From contig JAQGHV010000137.1 in NCBI GenBank assembly GCA_028288785.1, positions 1 to 42,486 on the forward strand: a stretch of DNA of 42,486 nt, written 5' to 3'. The notes beneath the pieces are model-generated. The model saw only the letters and a program-made list of their open reading frames with translations. It had not been told where the DNA came from and made no database searches. Positions within the stretch are counted from its first letter, which is position 1. The number at the start of each line of letters is the position of its first letter. A program made the translations under genes and the position numbers. The stretch comes from Rhodospirillales bacterium (GTDB taxonomy: Bacteria > Pseudomonadota > Alphaproteobacteria > Acetobacterales > Acetobacteraceae). Of this stretch, positions 28,755 through 38,496 are shown in pieces.

Positions 28755-29681
28755 TCAGGAGACAACATGCTCCCGCAAGCGCGCGACAACCTCGCGCGCG
28801 ACCGGGCCCCAGTCTCCCGGCGACGGTTGGCGAAACAGGCGCATGCTGGGGTACCAGGGACTCGTGTCGCTTCCCTCCATCCAGCGCCAGTCCGCGCCGT
28901 GGCGGAGCAAAAGCCAGACCGGCACGCCAAGTGCGCCGGCGAGATGCGCCGGCATGGAATCGACCGTGATCACCAGGTCCAGGCTGAGCATCAGCGAGGC
29001 CAAGGCGAGGACATCGTCGCTGCCTAAGTCGATACCAAAACCTTGTGGCCGCTCATCGAGCGCTGGTCCGCGTTGCAGGATGTGCAGGGTGACGCCTGGC
29101 AGCTCCGCCAGGGGTTCCAGCAACCGCAGGGGTATGGCGCGCTGCGGGTCGAACTCGCCTGCGGCCCAGACCAGGCCCACCGCGAACCCCTTGTCTCGCG
29201 ACGGCGTCAGCGGCGGATGCAGGTAGGGGATTTCGGCAGACAAGGTTTCAGGCGTCACGCGCAGCACATGCGCGAGTTCCATGATCTCGATATCGACCTC
29301 ATGGACGATCTCCGGCGTGCCGTCATGCAGTGGCTCCAGCCTTCCCATGCCGGGCATCGTGCGCAACAGCGGGATCAGCTCCGGCTGCGCCCAGATGGTC
29401 ACCTCGGAGGCGATCTCGCGCAGCGGGGGGATGAAGCGGATGAACTGGATGGTGTCGCCGAGCCCGTGGTAGCAGCGGACCAGAACGCTCCGCCCCTGAA
29501 GCGGCGTTCCATCCCAGATTGCCTGCAGGTGACGCGGCGCATGCCAGTCGCGTGCAGATGCGCGCGCCGTCAGAATCGCATCGCTGATCGCCCATGCCTC
29601 GGCCCAGGCACCGCGGCGCATGCAGTTGATCCAGGCGGCGCCGGCATCCTGGGGCGTTTGCGGTGAAACGCCGTCAGCCAC
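28755..29681 (-). CDS. Glycosyltransferase family 9-like protein (GT-B)
   Basis: LQGRSVLVRCYHGLGDTIQFIRFIPPLREIASEVTIWAQPELIPLLRTMPG...LVITVDSMPAHLAGALGVPVWLLLRHGADWRWM; GTG start assumed (ORF extends to 29711). Confidence 0.75.
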   Translation of the reverse strand: MADGVSPQTPQDAGAAWINCMRRGAWAEAWAISDAILTARASARDWHAPRHLQAIWDGTPLQGRSVLVRCYHGLGDTIQFIRFIPPLREIASEVTIWAQPELIPLLRTMPGMGRLEPLHDGTPEIVHEVDIEIMELAHVLRVTPETLSAEIPYLHPPLTPSRDKGFAVGLVWAAGEFDPQRAIPLRLLEPLAELPGVTLHILQRGPALDERPQGFGIDLGSDDVLALASLMLSLDLVITVDSMPAHLAGALGVPVWLLLRHGADWRWMEGSDTSPWYPSMRLFRQPSPGDWGPVAREVVARLREHVVS

Positions 29682-30213
29682 GCACCGGGGCCTGCTCCGC
29701 GGCGATCGCATCGATCACCGCCTCCGGGGCCACGGCGGCCTGGACCTCCTGTAGCTCAGGATGTTCCTCTTCCGGTATGCCGAGGCGCGCCGCGATGGAT
29801 GCCAGCAGCTTTGCGACGTGGGTCAACTCATGCTCTGTGAGGAGGCTTATCTGCAGATCGAGTTCGGCGCGGGCGGAGGCTACACTTTCCATCCTGTTCT
29901 GGCTGATCAGCACGAAGGTCGACAGAAAGATAGCTTCGACCGAAGCGAACATGGCCAGCATCACGAGCGACGGGTCGAAGCGCGGCATTCCCGGGACCAG
30001 TCCGAAATTGGCTGCGATCCATCCGCCGAACAAGATCAGGTGCAGATAGACGAAGCGCATCGAGCCGGTGAACCGCGTCACGGCCTGGGCGATGCGCTCT
30101 TGCGGCGTGGCCTTCGCCGCCTCCTCGCGTCGCCGATCCTCCAACGCCTTGATGTTACGGGCCAGTGCGCCGCTGAGGTCGGATGCGGTCGCGGTGGTCG
30201 GTGCTTTCGCCAT
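29674..30213 (-). CDS. DUF1003-like membrane protein
   Basis: QAVTRFTGSMRFVYLHLILFGGWIAANFGLVPGMPRFDPSLVMLAMFASVEAIFLSTFVLISQNRM. Confidence 0.82.
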   Translation of the reverse strand: MAKAPTTATASDLSGALARNIKALEDRRREEAAKATPQERIAQAVTRFTGSMRFVYLHLILFGGWIAANFGLVPGMPRFDPSLVMLAMFASVEAIFLSTFVLISQNRMESVASARAELDLQISLLTEHELTHVAKLLASIAARLGIPEEEHPELQEVQAAVAPEAVIDAIAAEQAPVRG

Positions 30214-30300
30214 CCATTCAAAACGCTGCTGCCGTCCCGCAGATGCAACAGCGCGCCTCGTGCCGCGTTGACGGGTTCGAGAGCAGTGAGGAACGACGCG

Positions 30301-31269
30301 ATGGCGAGTGGGATGATGCGGGCGGCCGTGCTTGACGCGCCGGGATCGCTGCGCCTGGCGGAGGTGCCCATGCCGGAGCCCGCGCCTGGCGAGGTGCGCA
30401 TCCGCCTGCAGGGCTGCGGCGTCTGCGCCTCCAACCTCACACCGTGGGCCGGGCCGGAGTGGATGCAGTTCCCTACCCCGCCTGGCGATCTCGGCCATGA
30501 GGGATGGGGCGTCATCGATGCACTCGGCGAGGGCGTGACCGGGCTCAGCGTCGGCCAACGCGTCGCGGCGCTCAGCTTTCGCAGCTATGCCGAGTTCGAC
30601 GTGGCTCCTGCCGACAGCATGCTGCCGCTTCCCTCGGTGCTGGATGACACGCCCTTCCCGGGCGAGCCGCTCGGCTGCGCCATGAACATTTTTGCGCGCA
30701 GCGGCATTGCCGAGGGGCAGGATGTCGCGATCATCGGCATCGGCTTTCTCGGCGCGATCCTCACGCGCCTCGCTTCGCTGGCCGGCGCGCGCGTGATCGC
30801 GATCGCGCGGCGCCCCTACGCGCTTGATCTCGCGCGGCGCATGGGTGCCGCGGAAACCATCCCGATGGAGGATCACGGCGCCATCATCGAGCGCGTCAGT
30901 GCGCTCACCGCCGGCGCTTTCTGCCCGCGTGTCATCGAGGCGGTCGGTAAATCCTGGCCGCTTGATCTCGCCGGCGAACTCACTGGTGAGCGCGGGCGCC
31001 TGGTGGTCGCGGGCTACCATCAGGATGGGCCGCGGCAGGTGAACATGTGGCTGTGGAACTGGCGCGGCATCGACGTGATCAACGCGCATGAACGAGACCT
31101 CAGCATCCGGATGCAAGGCATGCGCGCCGCGCTGGAAGCGGTGCTGGATGGCCGGATCGATCTCGCGGCGCTCTGCACGCACCAATATCCGTTGGAGATG
31201 TTGGGCAGTGCGCTGGACGCCACGCGCGACCGGCCCGACGGGTTCCTCAAGGCCTGGGTGACACCATGA
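30301..31269 (+). CDS. Medium-chain (zinc-type) alcohol/polyol dehydrogenase
   Basis: MMRAAVLDAPGSLRLAEVPMPEPAPGEVRIRLQGCGVCASNLTPWAG...GDLGHEGWGVIDALGEGVTGLSVGQRVA...VAIIGIGFLGAIL. Confidence 0.87.
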   Translation: MASGMMRAAVLDAPGSLRLAEVPMPEPAPGEVRIRLQGCGVCASNLTPWAGPEWMQFPTPPGDLGHEGWGVIDALGEGVTGLSVGQRVAALSFRSYAEFDVAPADSMLPLPSVLDDTPFPGEPLGCAMNIFARSGIAEGQDVAIIGIGFLGAILTRLASLAGARVIAIARRPYALDLARRMGAAETIPMEDHGAIIERVSALTAGAFCPRVIEAVGKSWPLDLAGELTGERGRLVVAGYHQDGPRQVNMWLWNWRGIDVINAHERDLSIRMQGMRAALEAVLDGRIDLAALCTHQYPLEMLGSALDATRDRPDGFLKAWVTP

Positions 31270-32300
31270 GCGCACTGCCGCGGCTTGGCTTTCTGGGGCT
31301 CGGCTGGATCGGCCGGCACCGTATGCGCGCCATCCTCGACGCCGGCGCCGGCGAGGTGGTGGCGATCGCGGACCCCTCGCCCGATGCAGCACGGGAGGCG
31401 TCGGCGCTGGCACCAGGTGCGACCATCGTCGATGGCCTCGACGGCATGCTCGCCATGGGTCTCGATGGCGTGGTGATCGCGACGCCGAGCGCGCTGCACG
31501 CGGCGCAATCCATCCAGGCGTTGCGCGCTGATGTCGCGGTGTTCTGCCAGAAGCCACTCGGTCGCAATGCTTCGGAGGCCCGTGCGGTGGTGGACGCGGC
31601 GCGCGCCGTGGACCGGCGCCTGGGCCTGGACCTTTCCTATCGCCACACGGCCGCCATGCAGCGCCTGCGCGACCTCATCCGTGCTGGCGGCATCGGCCGG
31701 GTCTTCGCCGCCGATCTCACCTTCCACAACGCCTATGGCCCGGACAAGCCGTGGTTCTACGATGTCGGCCTGGCCGGTGGCGGCTGCGTCATGGATCTCG
31801 GCGTGCACCTCATCGACCTCGCACTTTGGGCGCTCGATTTTTCCAAGGTGGCCGCAGTCGAGAGCCAGCTTCGTGCGGGTGGCGAGAGGCTGCTGGGGCC
31901 GCGCTCCGAGGTCGAGGATTTCTGCATCGCGACGATCGTACTTGAGAATGGCGTGGTGCTGCGCCTCGCCTGCTCGTGGAAGCTGCATGCCGGTTACGAT
32001 GCGGATATCCGGGCCGAGTTCTGGGGCACCGAAGGCGGCGCCACGATGCGCAACATCGACGGCTCCTTCTACGATTTCTCCAGCGAGCACAACCGCGGCA
32101 CGCACCGCGAAACGCTGTCCTTGCCGCCGGATGACTGGGGCGGCCGCGCCGCGATCGAATGGGCGCGCCGGATACACAGCGGCTTCGATCCCGAGGCGGA
32201 GCACTTCGTCACCGTGGCTCGCGTGATCGACGGCATCTACGAGGCCGGCGGCGCCGCGCACGCAAGCGAAGCCGGCAATCAGCGCGCGCTGAGCAGATAG
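31266..32300 (+). CDS. Gfo/Idh/MocA family oxidoreductase
   Basis: LGFLGLGWIGRHRMRAILDAGAGEVVAIADPSPDAAREA...VFCQKPLGRNASEARAVVDAAR. Confidence 0.9.
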   Translation: MSALPRLGFLGLGWIGRHRMRAILDAGAGEVVAIADPSPDAAREASALAPGATIVDGLDGMLAMGLDGVVIATPSALHAAQSIQALRADVAVFCQKPLGRNASEARAVVDAARAVDRRLGLDLSYRHTAAMQRLRDLIRAGGIGRVFAADLTFHNAYGPDKPWFYDVGLAGGGCVMDLGVHLIDLALWALDFSKVAAVESQLRAGGERLLGPRSEVEDFCIATIVLENGVVLRLACSWKLHAGYDADIRAEFWGTEGGATMRNIDGSFYDFSSEHNRGTHRETLSLPPDDWGGRAAIEWARRIHSGFDPEAEHFVTVARVIDGIYEAGGAAHASEAGNQRALSR

Positions 32301-33328
32301 TCTTCCAGCTCGGCGGCACGCCTGGCCGCCGAGTGCTCGGCGAGGATGCGGGAACGTAGCGTGGTGGCCATGGCGCGGCGGTACGTTTCGTCCATCGCTA
32401 GGGCCTCCACCACCTGCCCGCCATCGGTCGCGATCAGGATTTCGCGCCCGGGCCGCAGCAGCTCGTCGAGGCCGCGCCAGTCGTCGGAGATGATTGGTGT
32501 CCCGCAGGCGCCGGCCTCAAACAGCCGGACGCTCGGGCTGTAGCCGGCTCGCACCATATCGGCGCGGGTGACGTTGAGGGTGAAGCGGCTCTGCGCATAG
32601 AAGGCGGCGTGTTTTTCGGGCGGCAGATGCGCGATGCGCTCGACATTGGCGGGCCAGACGATTGTCTCGGGGAACTGCGCGCCGGCGACGACGAAGCGGC
32701 GGTCTGGGGTACGTCGCGCGGGTTCCAGAAGCAGCCGCTCCAACATCGGTTGCCGGTCATCGCTGTAGGTGCCGAGGTAGGAGAGGTCCCACCGATGCGG
32801 CAGGTCGAGTGGACGGTAGGCGTCGATATCCACCGAACAGTAGAGCTGGCGCGCCGCCGGCGATCCGTACTCGGCCTCGAGCCGCGCGAGGGTGGGGCCG
32901 CCGGTGAACGACAGGTACAGGCGGAAGCCGGCGATCTGGCGCACCGCGATGTAGGTCTCCTCGCCGCGCGCGAGGGCCGCCAGCGTGACCGGCGTGTCGA
33001 TATCGTAGAAGGCGGCCAACTTCGCGAGGCGCTGCGCGAGTTCGCCCACGGCAATGCCGTCCGGCACGAAGGAGCCGAGGATCACCGCGTCGGCGGAGGC
33101 CAGTTCGTCGCGCCAGGCATCCAGTTCCTCGACGGAATCATAGAAGGCGAGCCGGCAGTAGCTGGGATCGGCGAGGTCCCGGTGCGCGGCGTACCAGGGC
33201 ACCTGGCGCTCCAGGAACAGGATATCGTGCCCGCGCGCCGCGAATGCGCGGAGAAGCGCGCGGTATGTCGTGGCGTGGCCGTTCCCCCAGGATGAGGACA
33301 GGCTCAGGCCGAGCACCACGATGCGCAT
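32279..33328 (-). CDS. CgeB-like glycosyltransferase 1
   Basis: MRIVVLGLSLSSSWGNGHATTYRALLRAFAARGHDILFLERQVPWYAAHRDL...RLFEAGACGTPIISDDWRGLDELLRPGREILIA. Confidence 0.78.
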   Translation of the reverse strand: MRIVVLGLSLSSSWGNGHATTYRALLRAFAARGHDILFLERQVPWYAAHRDLADPSYCRLAFYDSVEELDAWRDELASADAVILGSFVPDGIAVGELAQRLAKLAAFYDIDTPVTLAALARGEETYIAVRQIAGFRLYLSFTGGPTLARLEAEYGSPAARQLYCSVDIDAYRPLDLPHRWDLSYLGTYSDDRQPMLERLLLEPARRTPDRRFVVAGAQFPETIVWPANVERIAHLPPEKHAAFYAQSRFTLNVTRADMVRAGYSPSVRLFEAGACGTPIISDDWRGLDELLRPGREILIATDGGQVVEALAMDETYRRAMATTLRSRILAEHSAARRAAELEDYLLSAR

Positions 33329-34425
33329 CAGGCGCTCGCCATCATGGCGCGGCGCCGGGCGGATTCCTCGCGCAGCAGCGCATCCACCTCCACGCCGCGG
33401 CGCGTGTAGGTGTGGTCCGCGCAGATGCGCTTGCGTGCCGCCTCGCCAATGGCACGGGCGCGCTCCGGCGTCAGTGAGGCAACGTGTGCCGCCACATCCG
33501 CGCCGTCGCGCGCGACCAGCACTTCGGTGCCCTCGGCGAGGAACAGCTCCAGCCCGACCCATGCATCCGTGATGAGGCAGGCGCCGGCGCCCGCGGCCTC
33601 GAACACGCGCGTCGCCGGCGAAAAGCCGGTCGCGGCCATGCTGTCGCGGGCGATGTTGAGCACCGCCGTCGCGGAGGTATTGAAGGCGTTGTGGTCACGC
33701 GTGGGAACATGGCCGAGATAGCCGATATTCGGTGGCATCGGCTTGTCCGCCCAACCATTGCCTCCGAGCATGAAGCGGTGCTTCGGCAGGCGTGCGGCGG
33801 CGTCGAGAAAGAAGGCCTCCACGCGACGCTCGCGATCGGGGAGGCGATTGGCCAATAGCGAAAGGTCGGCGGCAAAGCGTGGTTCCGCCGGAACCGGATG
33901 ATGCGTCTCGGGGTCCAGCGCATTGTAGATCGGCACGCAGCGCCGCGCGCCAAGCGCCTTGTAGGCGGCCACCACCGGCGGCCCGCCACCATAGGTCAGC
34001 ACCAAGTCGAGCGAGGGCAGCGTACGCCGTAGGGGATGCTCAGGCTGCGGCTGGATTTCCTCGAGCGTCGCGGGCGCATCCACATCCCAAAAAATGCGGA
34101 CCGCATCCGGCCGCGCGCGGGCCATGACGCCGGTGATGAGTTCATCGTCGAAGATGCCGACGCCGCTTGTCTTCACCACGACGTCGGCCAGGACAGCCTC
34201 GTCCATGACAGCGTTCAGCGCATCGTTCGTCGCCGCATAGACGCGCGAACGCGCCCAGCTCGGCGGCTCGATGTCGTTGTGTGCCTGGCGGTCATAGGCG
34301 ACCGGTTCGTAGAAGATGACGTCGTGCCCGCGCATCGCCAGGTCGCGGATGACGCCGCGATAATAGGTCGCCGCGCCGTTCCAGTAGGAGGACAGCAGGC
34401 TCGATCCGTAGAATGCGATTTTCAC
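33328..34425 (-). CDS. CgeB-like glycosyltransferase 2
   Basis: GTG start; [47 protein letters not shown]...RVFEAAGAGACLITDAWVGLELFLAEGTEVLVA. Confidence 0.78.
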   Translation of the reverse strand: MKIAFYGSSLLSSYWNGAATYYRGVIRDLAMRGHDVIFYEPVAYDRQAHNDIEPPSWARSRVYAATNDALNAVMDEAVLADVVVKTSGVGIFDDELITGVMARARPDAVRIFWDVDAPATLEEIQPQPEHPLRRTLPSLDLVLTYGGGPPVVAAYKALGARRCVPIYNALDPETHHPVPAEPRFAADLSLLANRLPDRERRVEAFFLDAAARLPKHRFMLGGNGWADKPMPPNIGYLGHVPTRDHNAFNTSATAVLNIARDSMAATGFSPATRVFEAAGAGACLITDAWVGLELFLAEGTEVLVARDGADVAAHVASLTPERARAIGEAARKRICADHTYTRRGVEVDALLREESARRRAMMASA

Positions 34426-35033
34426 GCCGCGGGCACCGCGTTCAGCCCGACGACCTTGCCGCCACCTTCCCACAGCACCAGCGTGCTGAGCGAAGCGGGC
34501 GCGATGTCGAAGCGGTCATGCGCATCAAGCGTCAGGCCGAGCACCGCCGCCAACGCGGCCTTGATCACATCGGCATGGCTCACCAGTGCGACGACACCGT
34601 TGGGGTAGCGCCGGCGCAACGTGCCGGCGAAATCCAGCACGCGTCCGCCGGCCTCGGCCATGGTCTCGCCGTTCGGGGGGCGCGAGGCCGCACGCTCACG
34701 GTTCCAGCGCAGCCAGCTTGGGTCCTCGCGCAGTTCGGCGAATTCGCGGCCTGTCCATTCGCCGCAATCGATCTCGGTGAGTTCCGGCGCCACCTGCAGC
34801 GGGAGCTTGAGCATGTTGCCTACGACCTCGGCGGTCATCCGCGCGCGCTCGAGGGGGCTCGTGTAGAGCGCATCTGGCGCGTGGCGTTTCAGGGACGAGC
34901 CGAGCAACGACGCCTGACGAAGGCCTGCCTCGCCAAGCGAGACGCCCGGCATGCGCCCGCACAGGATGCTGTCGACGCGATCATGCGCGGCGTGGCGCAG
35001 GAGGAACAACGTGATGACGTCGGGCCGGCTCAT
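34422..35033 (-). CDS. Histidine phosphatase superfamily protein (phosphoglycerate mutase-like)
   Basis: [39 protein letters not shown]...[14 protein letters not shown]...[10 protein letters not shown]. Confidence 0.85.
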   Translation of the reverse strand: MSRPDVITLFLLRHAAHDRVDSILCGRMPGVSLGEAGLRQASLLGSSLKRHAPDALYTSPLERARMTAEVVGNMLKLPLQVAPELTEIDCGEWTGREFAELREDPSWLRWNRERAASRPPNGETMAEAGGRVLDFAGTLRRRYPNGVVALVSHADVIKAALAAVLGLTLDAHDRFDIAPASLSTLVLWEGGGKVVGLNAVPAA

Positions 35034-36139
35034 GACGGGTTATCCTCGACGAAGGCCCGCAGCCTTTCCCGTGCTTCCGCATCGTGCCACTGGCGGGGCG
35101 GCGATTTCATGAAATAGGCGGAGGGTCCGAGCAGCGCGCCGCCGATGCCGCGGTCGAGCGCCAGCTTCGCGCAGCGCACGGCATCGATCACCACGCCGGC
35201 CGCATTGGGCGAATCCCACACCTCCAACTTCACCTCCACGTTCAGCGGTGTACCGCCAAAGCCGGTGCCTTCGAGCCGGATCTGCGCCCATTTACGATCG
35301 AGCAGCCAGGGCACATGGTCACTCGGGCCGACATGCACGTCGGATGCGGGCAGCGGCACGCCGAGCTCGCTGGTGATGGCGCGGGTCTTGGAGAGCTTCT
35401 TCGAGACGAGGCGCTCGCGTTCCAACATGTTGAGGAAATCGGCATTGCCGCCGAAATTCAGCTGGTAGGTACGATCGAGCCGCACGCCGCGCTCGCGGAA
35501 CAGGTTGACCAGCGTGCGATGCAGGATGGTGGCACCCACCTGGCTCTTGATATCGTCGCCGATAATGGGCAGGCCGCGCGCCTCGAACCGCTGGCGCCAG
35601 GTTGGGTCCGAGGCAATGAAGACGGGAATGCAGTTGACGAAGGCGCAGCCGGCCTTGAGCGCCTGCTCCGCATAGAATTCAGTCGCCTGCTGGGCGCCAA
35701 CCGGCAGCCATGAGACGAGGACATCCGTGCGGGTGTCGGCGAGAATTTCTGCAACCGGCGCGGGCTCAGCCGACGACTCCGCGATCTCGTCACGCAGGTA
35801 GCGGCCGATGCCGTCCATGGTCGGACCGCGCTCGACGGTGACGCCCATCGGGGCGACGTCGGCGAAGCAATGCGTGTTGTTGGGCGCCGCCAGGATCGCA
35901 TGGGCGACGTCGCGGCCGACCTTGCCCGCGGCGACATCGAAGGCGGAACTCACCACCACGTCGCGCAGATGGTAGGGGCCGAGCGTCACGCTCATCAGTC
36001 CGGGGACCGGCTCGTTCGCATCGGCGTGGCGATAGTAGGTGAGGCCCTGCACGAACGCCGACGCGCAGTTGCCGAGACCCACGATTCCCACGCGCACGCT
36101 CCGCGGATCACGCGACCATGGCTGAATGCTATCCGGCAA
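35030..36139 (-). CDS. ino1: myo-Inositol-1-phosphate synthase
   Basis: [21 protein letters not shown]...[44 protein letters not shown]...[18 protein letters not shown] start with SD CCTCC (rev. GGAGG) at 36147-36151. Confidence 0.93.
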   Translation of the reverse strand: MPDSIQPWSRDPRSVRVGIVGLGNCASAFVQGLTYYRHADANEPVPGLMSVTLGPYHLRDVVVSSAFDVAAGKVGRDVAHAILAAPNNTHCFADVAPMGVTVERGPTMDGIGRYLRDEIAESSAEPAPVAEILADTRTDVLVSWLPVGAQQATEFYAEQALKAGCAFVNCIPVFIASDPTWRQRFEARGLPIIGDDIKSQVGATILHRTLVNLFRERGVRLDRTYQLNFGGNADFLNMLERERLVSKKLSKTRAITSELGVPLPASDVHVGPSDHVPWLLDRKWAQIRLEGTGFGGTPLNVEVKLEVWDSPNAAGVVIDAVRCAKLALDRGIGGALLGPSAYFMKSPPRQWHDAEARERLRAFVEDNPS

Positions 36140-36316
36140 GTCTGTGCCTCCGCGCTGTACCTGCGATCCCTAACGTCGCGTCGAGGAAAGAAGCTGCATC
36201 GGACGCCTGTTCAAGGCGGGGGCACGCGCACAACACAATGTGAGCAAGCCATTACCGCTCTGTCGCGTTCTTAGAAGCACGGACACTCATGCTTTACCCG
36301 GAGGGAGGCTTCGCGC

Positions 36317-37432
36317 TTGACCGATACCGTTCTGATCACCGGCGGCGCAGGCTTCATCGGCCGCCATCTCGCGCACGCGTTGCTCGCCGCCGGACACAGG
36401 GTGCGCATCCTCGACAGCTTCATCGAGCAGGTGCATGGCGAGCGTGGCGCCGATGGGCTCGATTCCGATGCCGAGATCATTCGTGGCGATGTCCGCGATG
36501 CCGAGCGTGTCGCGATCGCGCTGCGCGGCGTGGACAAGGTGGTCCATCTCGCGGCCGAGGTCGGCGTCGGGCAGAGCATGTATGAGGTCGGGCACTACGT
36601 GTCCGTCAATGACCATGGTACCGCCGTGCTGTTCCAGGAGTTGATCCGCCAGCCGGTGCGCCGCGTCGTCGTCGCATCCTCGATGAGCGTCTATGGCGAA
36701 GGGCTCTACCGCACGGTCGATGGCGGGTTGGTGGAGGATGCGCAGCGCGTGCCGCGCAAGGCGGGAGACACCTCCTGGGACCCGCTCGATGACAAGGGCC
36801 GTCCGATGTCCCCGGTGCCGACGCCGGAGACGAAGCGCCAGAACCTGGCCTCGGTCTATGCCATCACCAAGTTCGTGCAGGAGCGCCTGACGCTGACCGT
36901 CGCACCCGCCTATGGGATGGAGGGTGCCGCATTGCGGTTGTGGAACGTCTACGGCCCGGGCCAGGCGCTCTCCAACCCCTACACCGGCGTGCTCGCGATC
37001 TTCGCGGCGCGGCTGCACAACCGCCAAGCGCCGATGATCTTCGAGGATGGCCAGCAGCGTCGCGACTTCGTCCATGTCGAGGACGTGGCGCGCGCATTCA
37101 TGTTGGCGCTTGACCATCCCAAGGCAGCAGGGGGCGTGTTCAATATCGCCAGTGGCGTCGATCGCAGTGTGACCGAGGTCGCGACCGATCTCGCCGAGGC
37201 GATGGGCCAGAAGGGCGTGAAGCCCGAGGTCACGCAGAAGGCGCGGTCGGGCGACATCCGGCACAACATCGCTGATATCACCCAGGCGCGGCAGCAGCTT
37301 GGCTACGCACCGCGCCGGCTGGATTTCAGAAGCGACCTGGCGGAGCTCGCCGAGTGGGTCGGTCGACAAACCGCACGGGACCGCGTCGATGATGCGCGGC
37401 GGGAGCTTGAGGTGCGGGGCCTCGTCGCATGA
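36317..37432 (+). CDS. NAD-dependent epimerase/dehydratase (extended SDR, nucleotide-sugar)
   Basis: TTG start with upstream GGAGGGAGG; MTDTVLITGGAGFIGRHLAHALLAAGHRVRILDSF...SVYAITKFVQERL. Confidence 0.9.
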   Translation: MTDTVLITGGAGFIGRHLAHALLAAGHRVRILDSFIEQVHGERGADGLDSDAEIIRGDVRDAERVAIALRGVDKVVHLAAEVGVGQSMYEVGHYVSVNDHGTAVLFQELIRQPVRRVVVASSMSVYGEGLYRTVDGGLVEDAQRVPRKAGDTSWDPLDDKGRPMSPVPTPETKRQNLASVYAITKFVQERLTLTVAPAYGMEGAALRLWNVYGPGQALSNPYTGVLAIFAARLHNRQAPMIFEDGQQRRDFVHVEDVARAFMLALDHPKAAGGVFNIASGVDRSVTEVATDLAEAMGQKGVKPEVTQKARSGDIRHNIADITQARQQLGYAPRRLDFRSDLAELAEWVGRQTARDRVDDARRELEVRGLVA

Positions 37433-38496
37433 ACGACGCCAGCGCGCCCGCGGTCACGCACCGCCGCCCGATCCTGATCACCGGTGGTGCCGGATTCATC
37501 GGCTGCAATCTGGCCGACCGGCTCGCCACCGAAGGCCACGACGTGCTCGTGTACGACGCGCTGTCCCGCGCGGGCGTGGAGGGCAATCTTCGGTGGTTGC
37601 GGCAGCGGCATCCACAACGCGTCTCATCGGTCATCGCGGATGTTCGCGACGGCGATGCGTTGGCCAAGGCGGCCGGCGAGTGCCGCGCGGTATTCCACTT
37701 CGCGGCGCAGGTGGCCGTCACCACGAGCCTCGCTGACCCGCAGGAAGATTTCGCGATCAACCTCCAGGCGACGGTCCAGTTGCTGGAGGCGATGCGGCGC
37801 CAGGGCGGCGGCGCCCCGCTGATCTTCGCCAGCACGAACAAGGTGTACGGCGATCTTGCCGATGTTCAGCTGGAAAAGCACGACGACGCGTGGTTGCCCC
37901 AGGATGCCGCGCTGCGCCAGTCGGGAATCGGGGAAGACCGCTCGCTGGAGTTCCATACGCCTTACGGTTGCTCGAAAGGTGCCGCCGACCAGTACGTGCT
38001 GGATTTCGCGCGCAGCTTTGGCCTGCCGGCGGCGGTGATGCGCATGAGCTGCATCTATGGCCAGCGCCAGATGGGGACCGAGGACCAGGGCTGGGTGGCG
38101 CATTTCCTCATCCGCGCTCTGCACGGCGAACCCATCAGCATCTTCGGCGACGGCTGCCAGGTGCGTGACGTGCTCGATGTCGGCGACGCCGTCGGCGCCT
38201 ACATGGCGGCTTTGCGACGGATCGACCTGGTACGCGGGCGCGCGTTCAACCTGGGCGGCGGGCCGTCGAATGCGATCAGCCTCCGCCAACTTATCGCGCG
38301 CATCGAGTCCCTCACCGGCAAGCGCGTTGCTACGCGGCACGAGGAATGGCGCGCGGGCGACCAGCGCTACTTCGTCTCTGACACGCGACGCGCCACGGAG
38401 GCGCTCGACCTGCCGGCACCACGGCCTTGGCGGGATGGCGTCGCCGACCTCGCGCAATGGCTTCGCGTGCATGGCCGGGCGCGGGAGGCGGCGTGA
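37429..38496 (+). CDS. NAD-dependent epimerase/dehydratase (CDP-paratose 2-epimerase-like)
   Basis: RPILITGGAGFIGCNLADRLATEGHDVLVYDALSRAGVEGNLRWL...FASTNKVYGDL...TPYGCSKGAADQYVLDFAR. Confidence 0.88.
   Translation: MNDASAPAVTHRRPILITGGAGFIGCNLADRLATEGHDVLVYDALSRAGVEGNLRWLRQRHPQRVSSVIADVRDGDALAKAAGECRAVFHFAAQVAVTTSLADPQEDFAINLQATVQLLEAMRRQGGGAPLIFASTNKVYGDLADVQLEKHDDAWLPQDAALRQSGIGEDRSLEFHTPYGCSKGAADQYVLDFARSFGLPAAVMRMSCIYGQRQMGTEDQGWVAHFLIRALHGEPISIFGDGCQVRDVLDVGDAVGAYMAALRRIDLVRGRAFNLGGGPSNAISLRQLIARIESLTGKRVATRHEEWRAGDQRYFVSDTRRATEALDLPAPRPWRDGVADLAQWLRVHGRAREAA

Noticed and set aside
29761-31269. N-terminal extension of the MDR dehydrogenase ORF
   Set aside because: First 180 residues are antisense to the DUF1003-like gene; family N-terminus begins at 30301.
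29674-31557. 627-aa minus-strand ORF
   Set aside because: Only the last ~180 residues (from the ATG at 30213) are a real DUF1003-like protein; the N-terminal part is antisense to the dehydrogenase and oxidoreductase genes.
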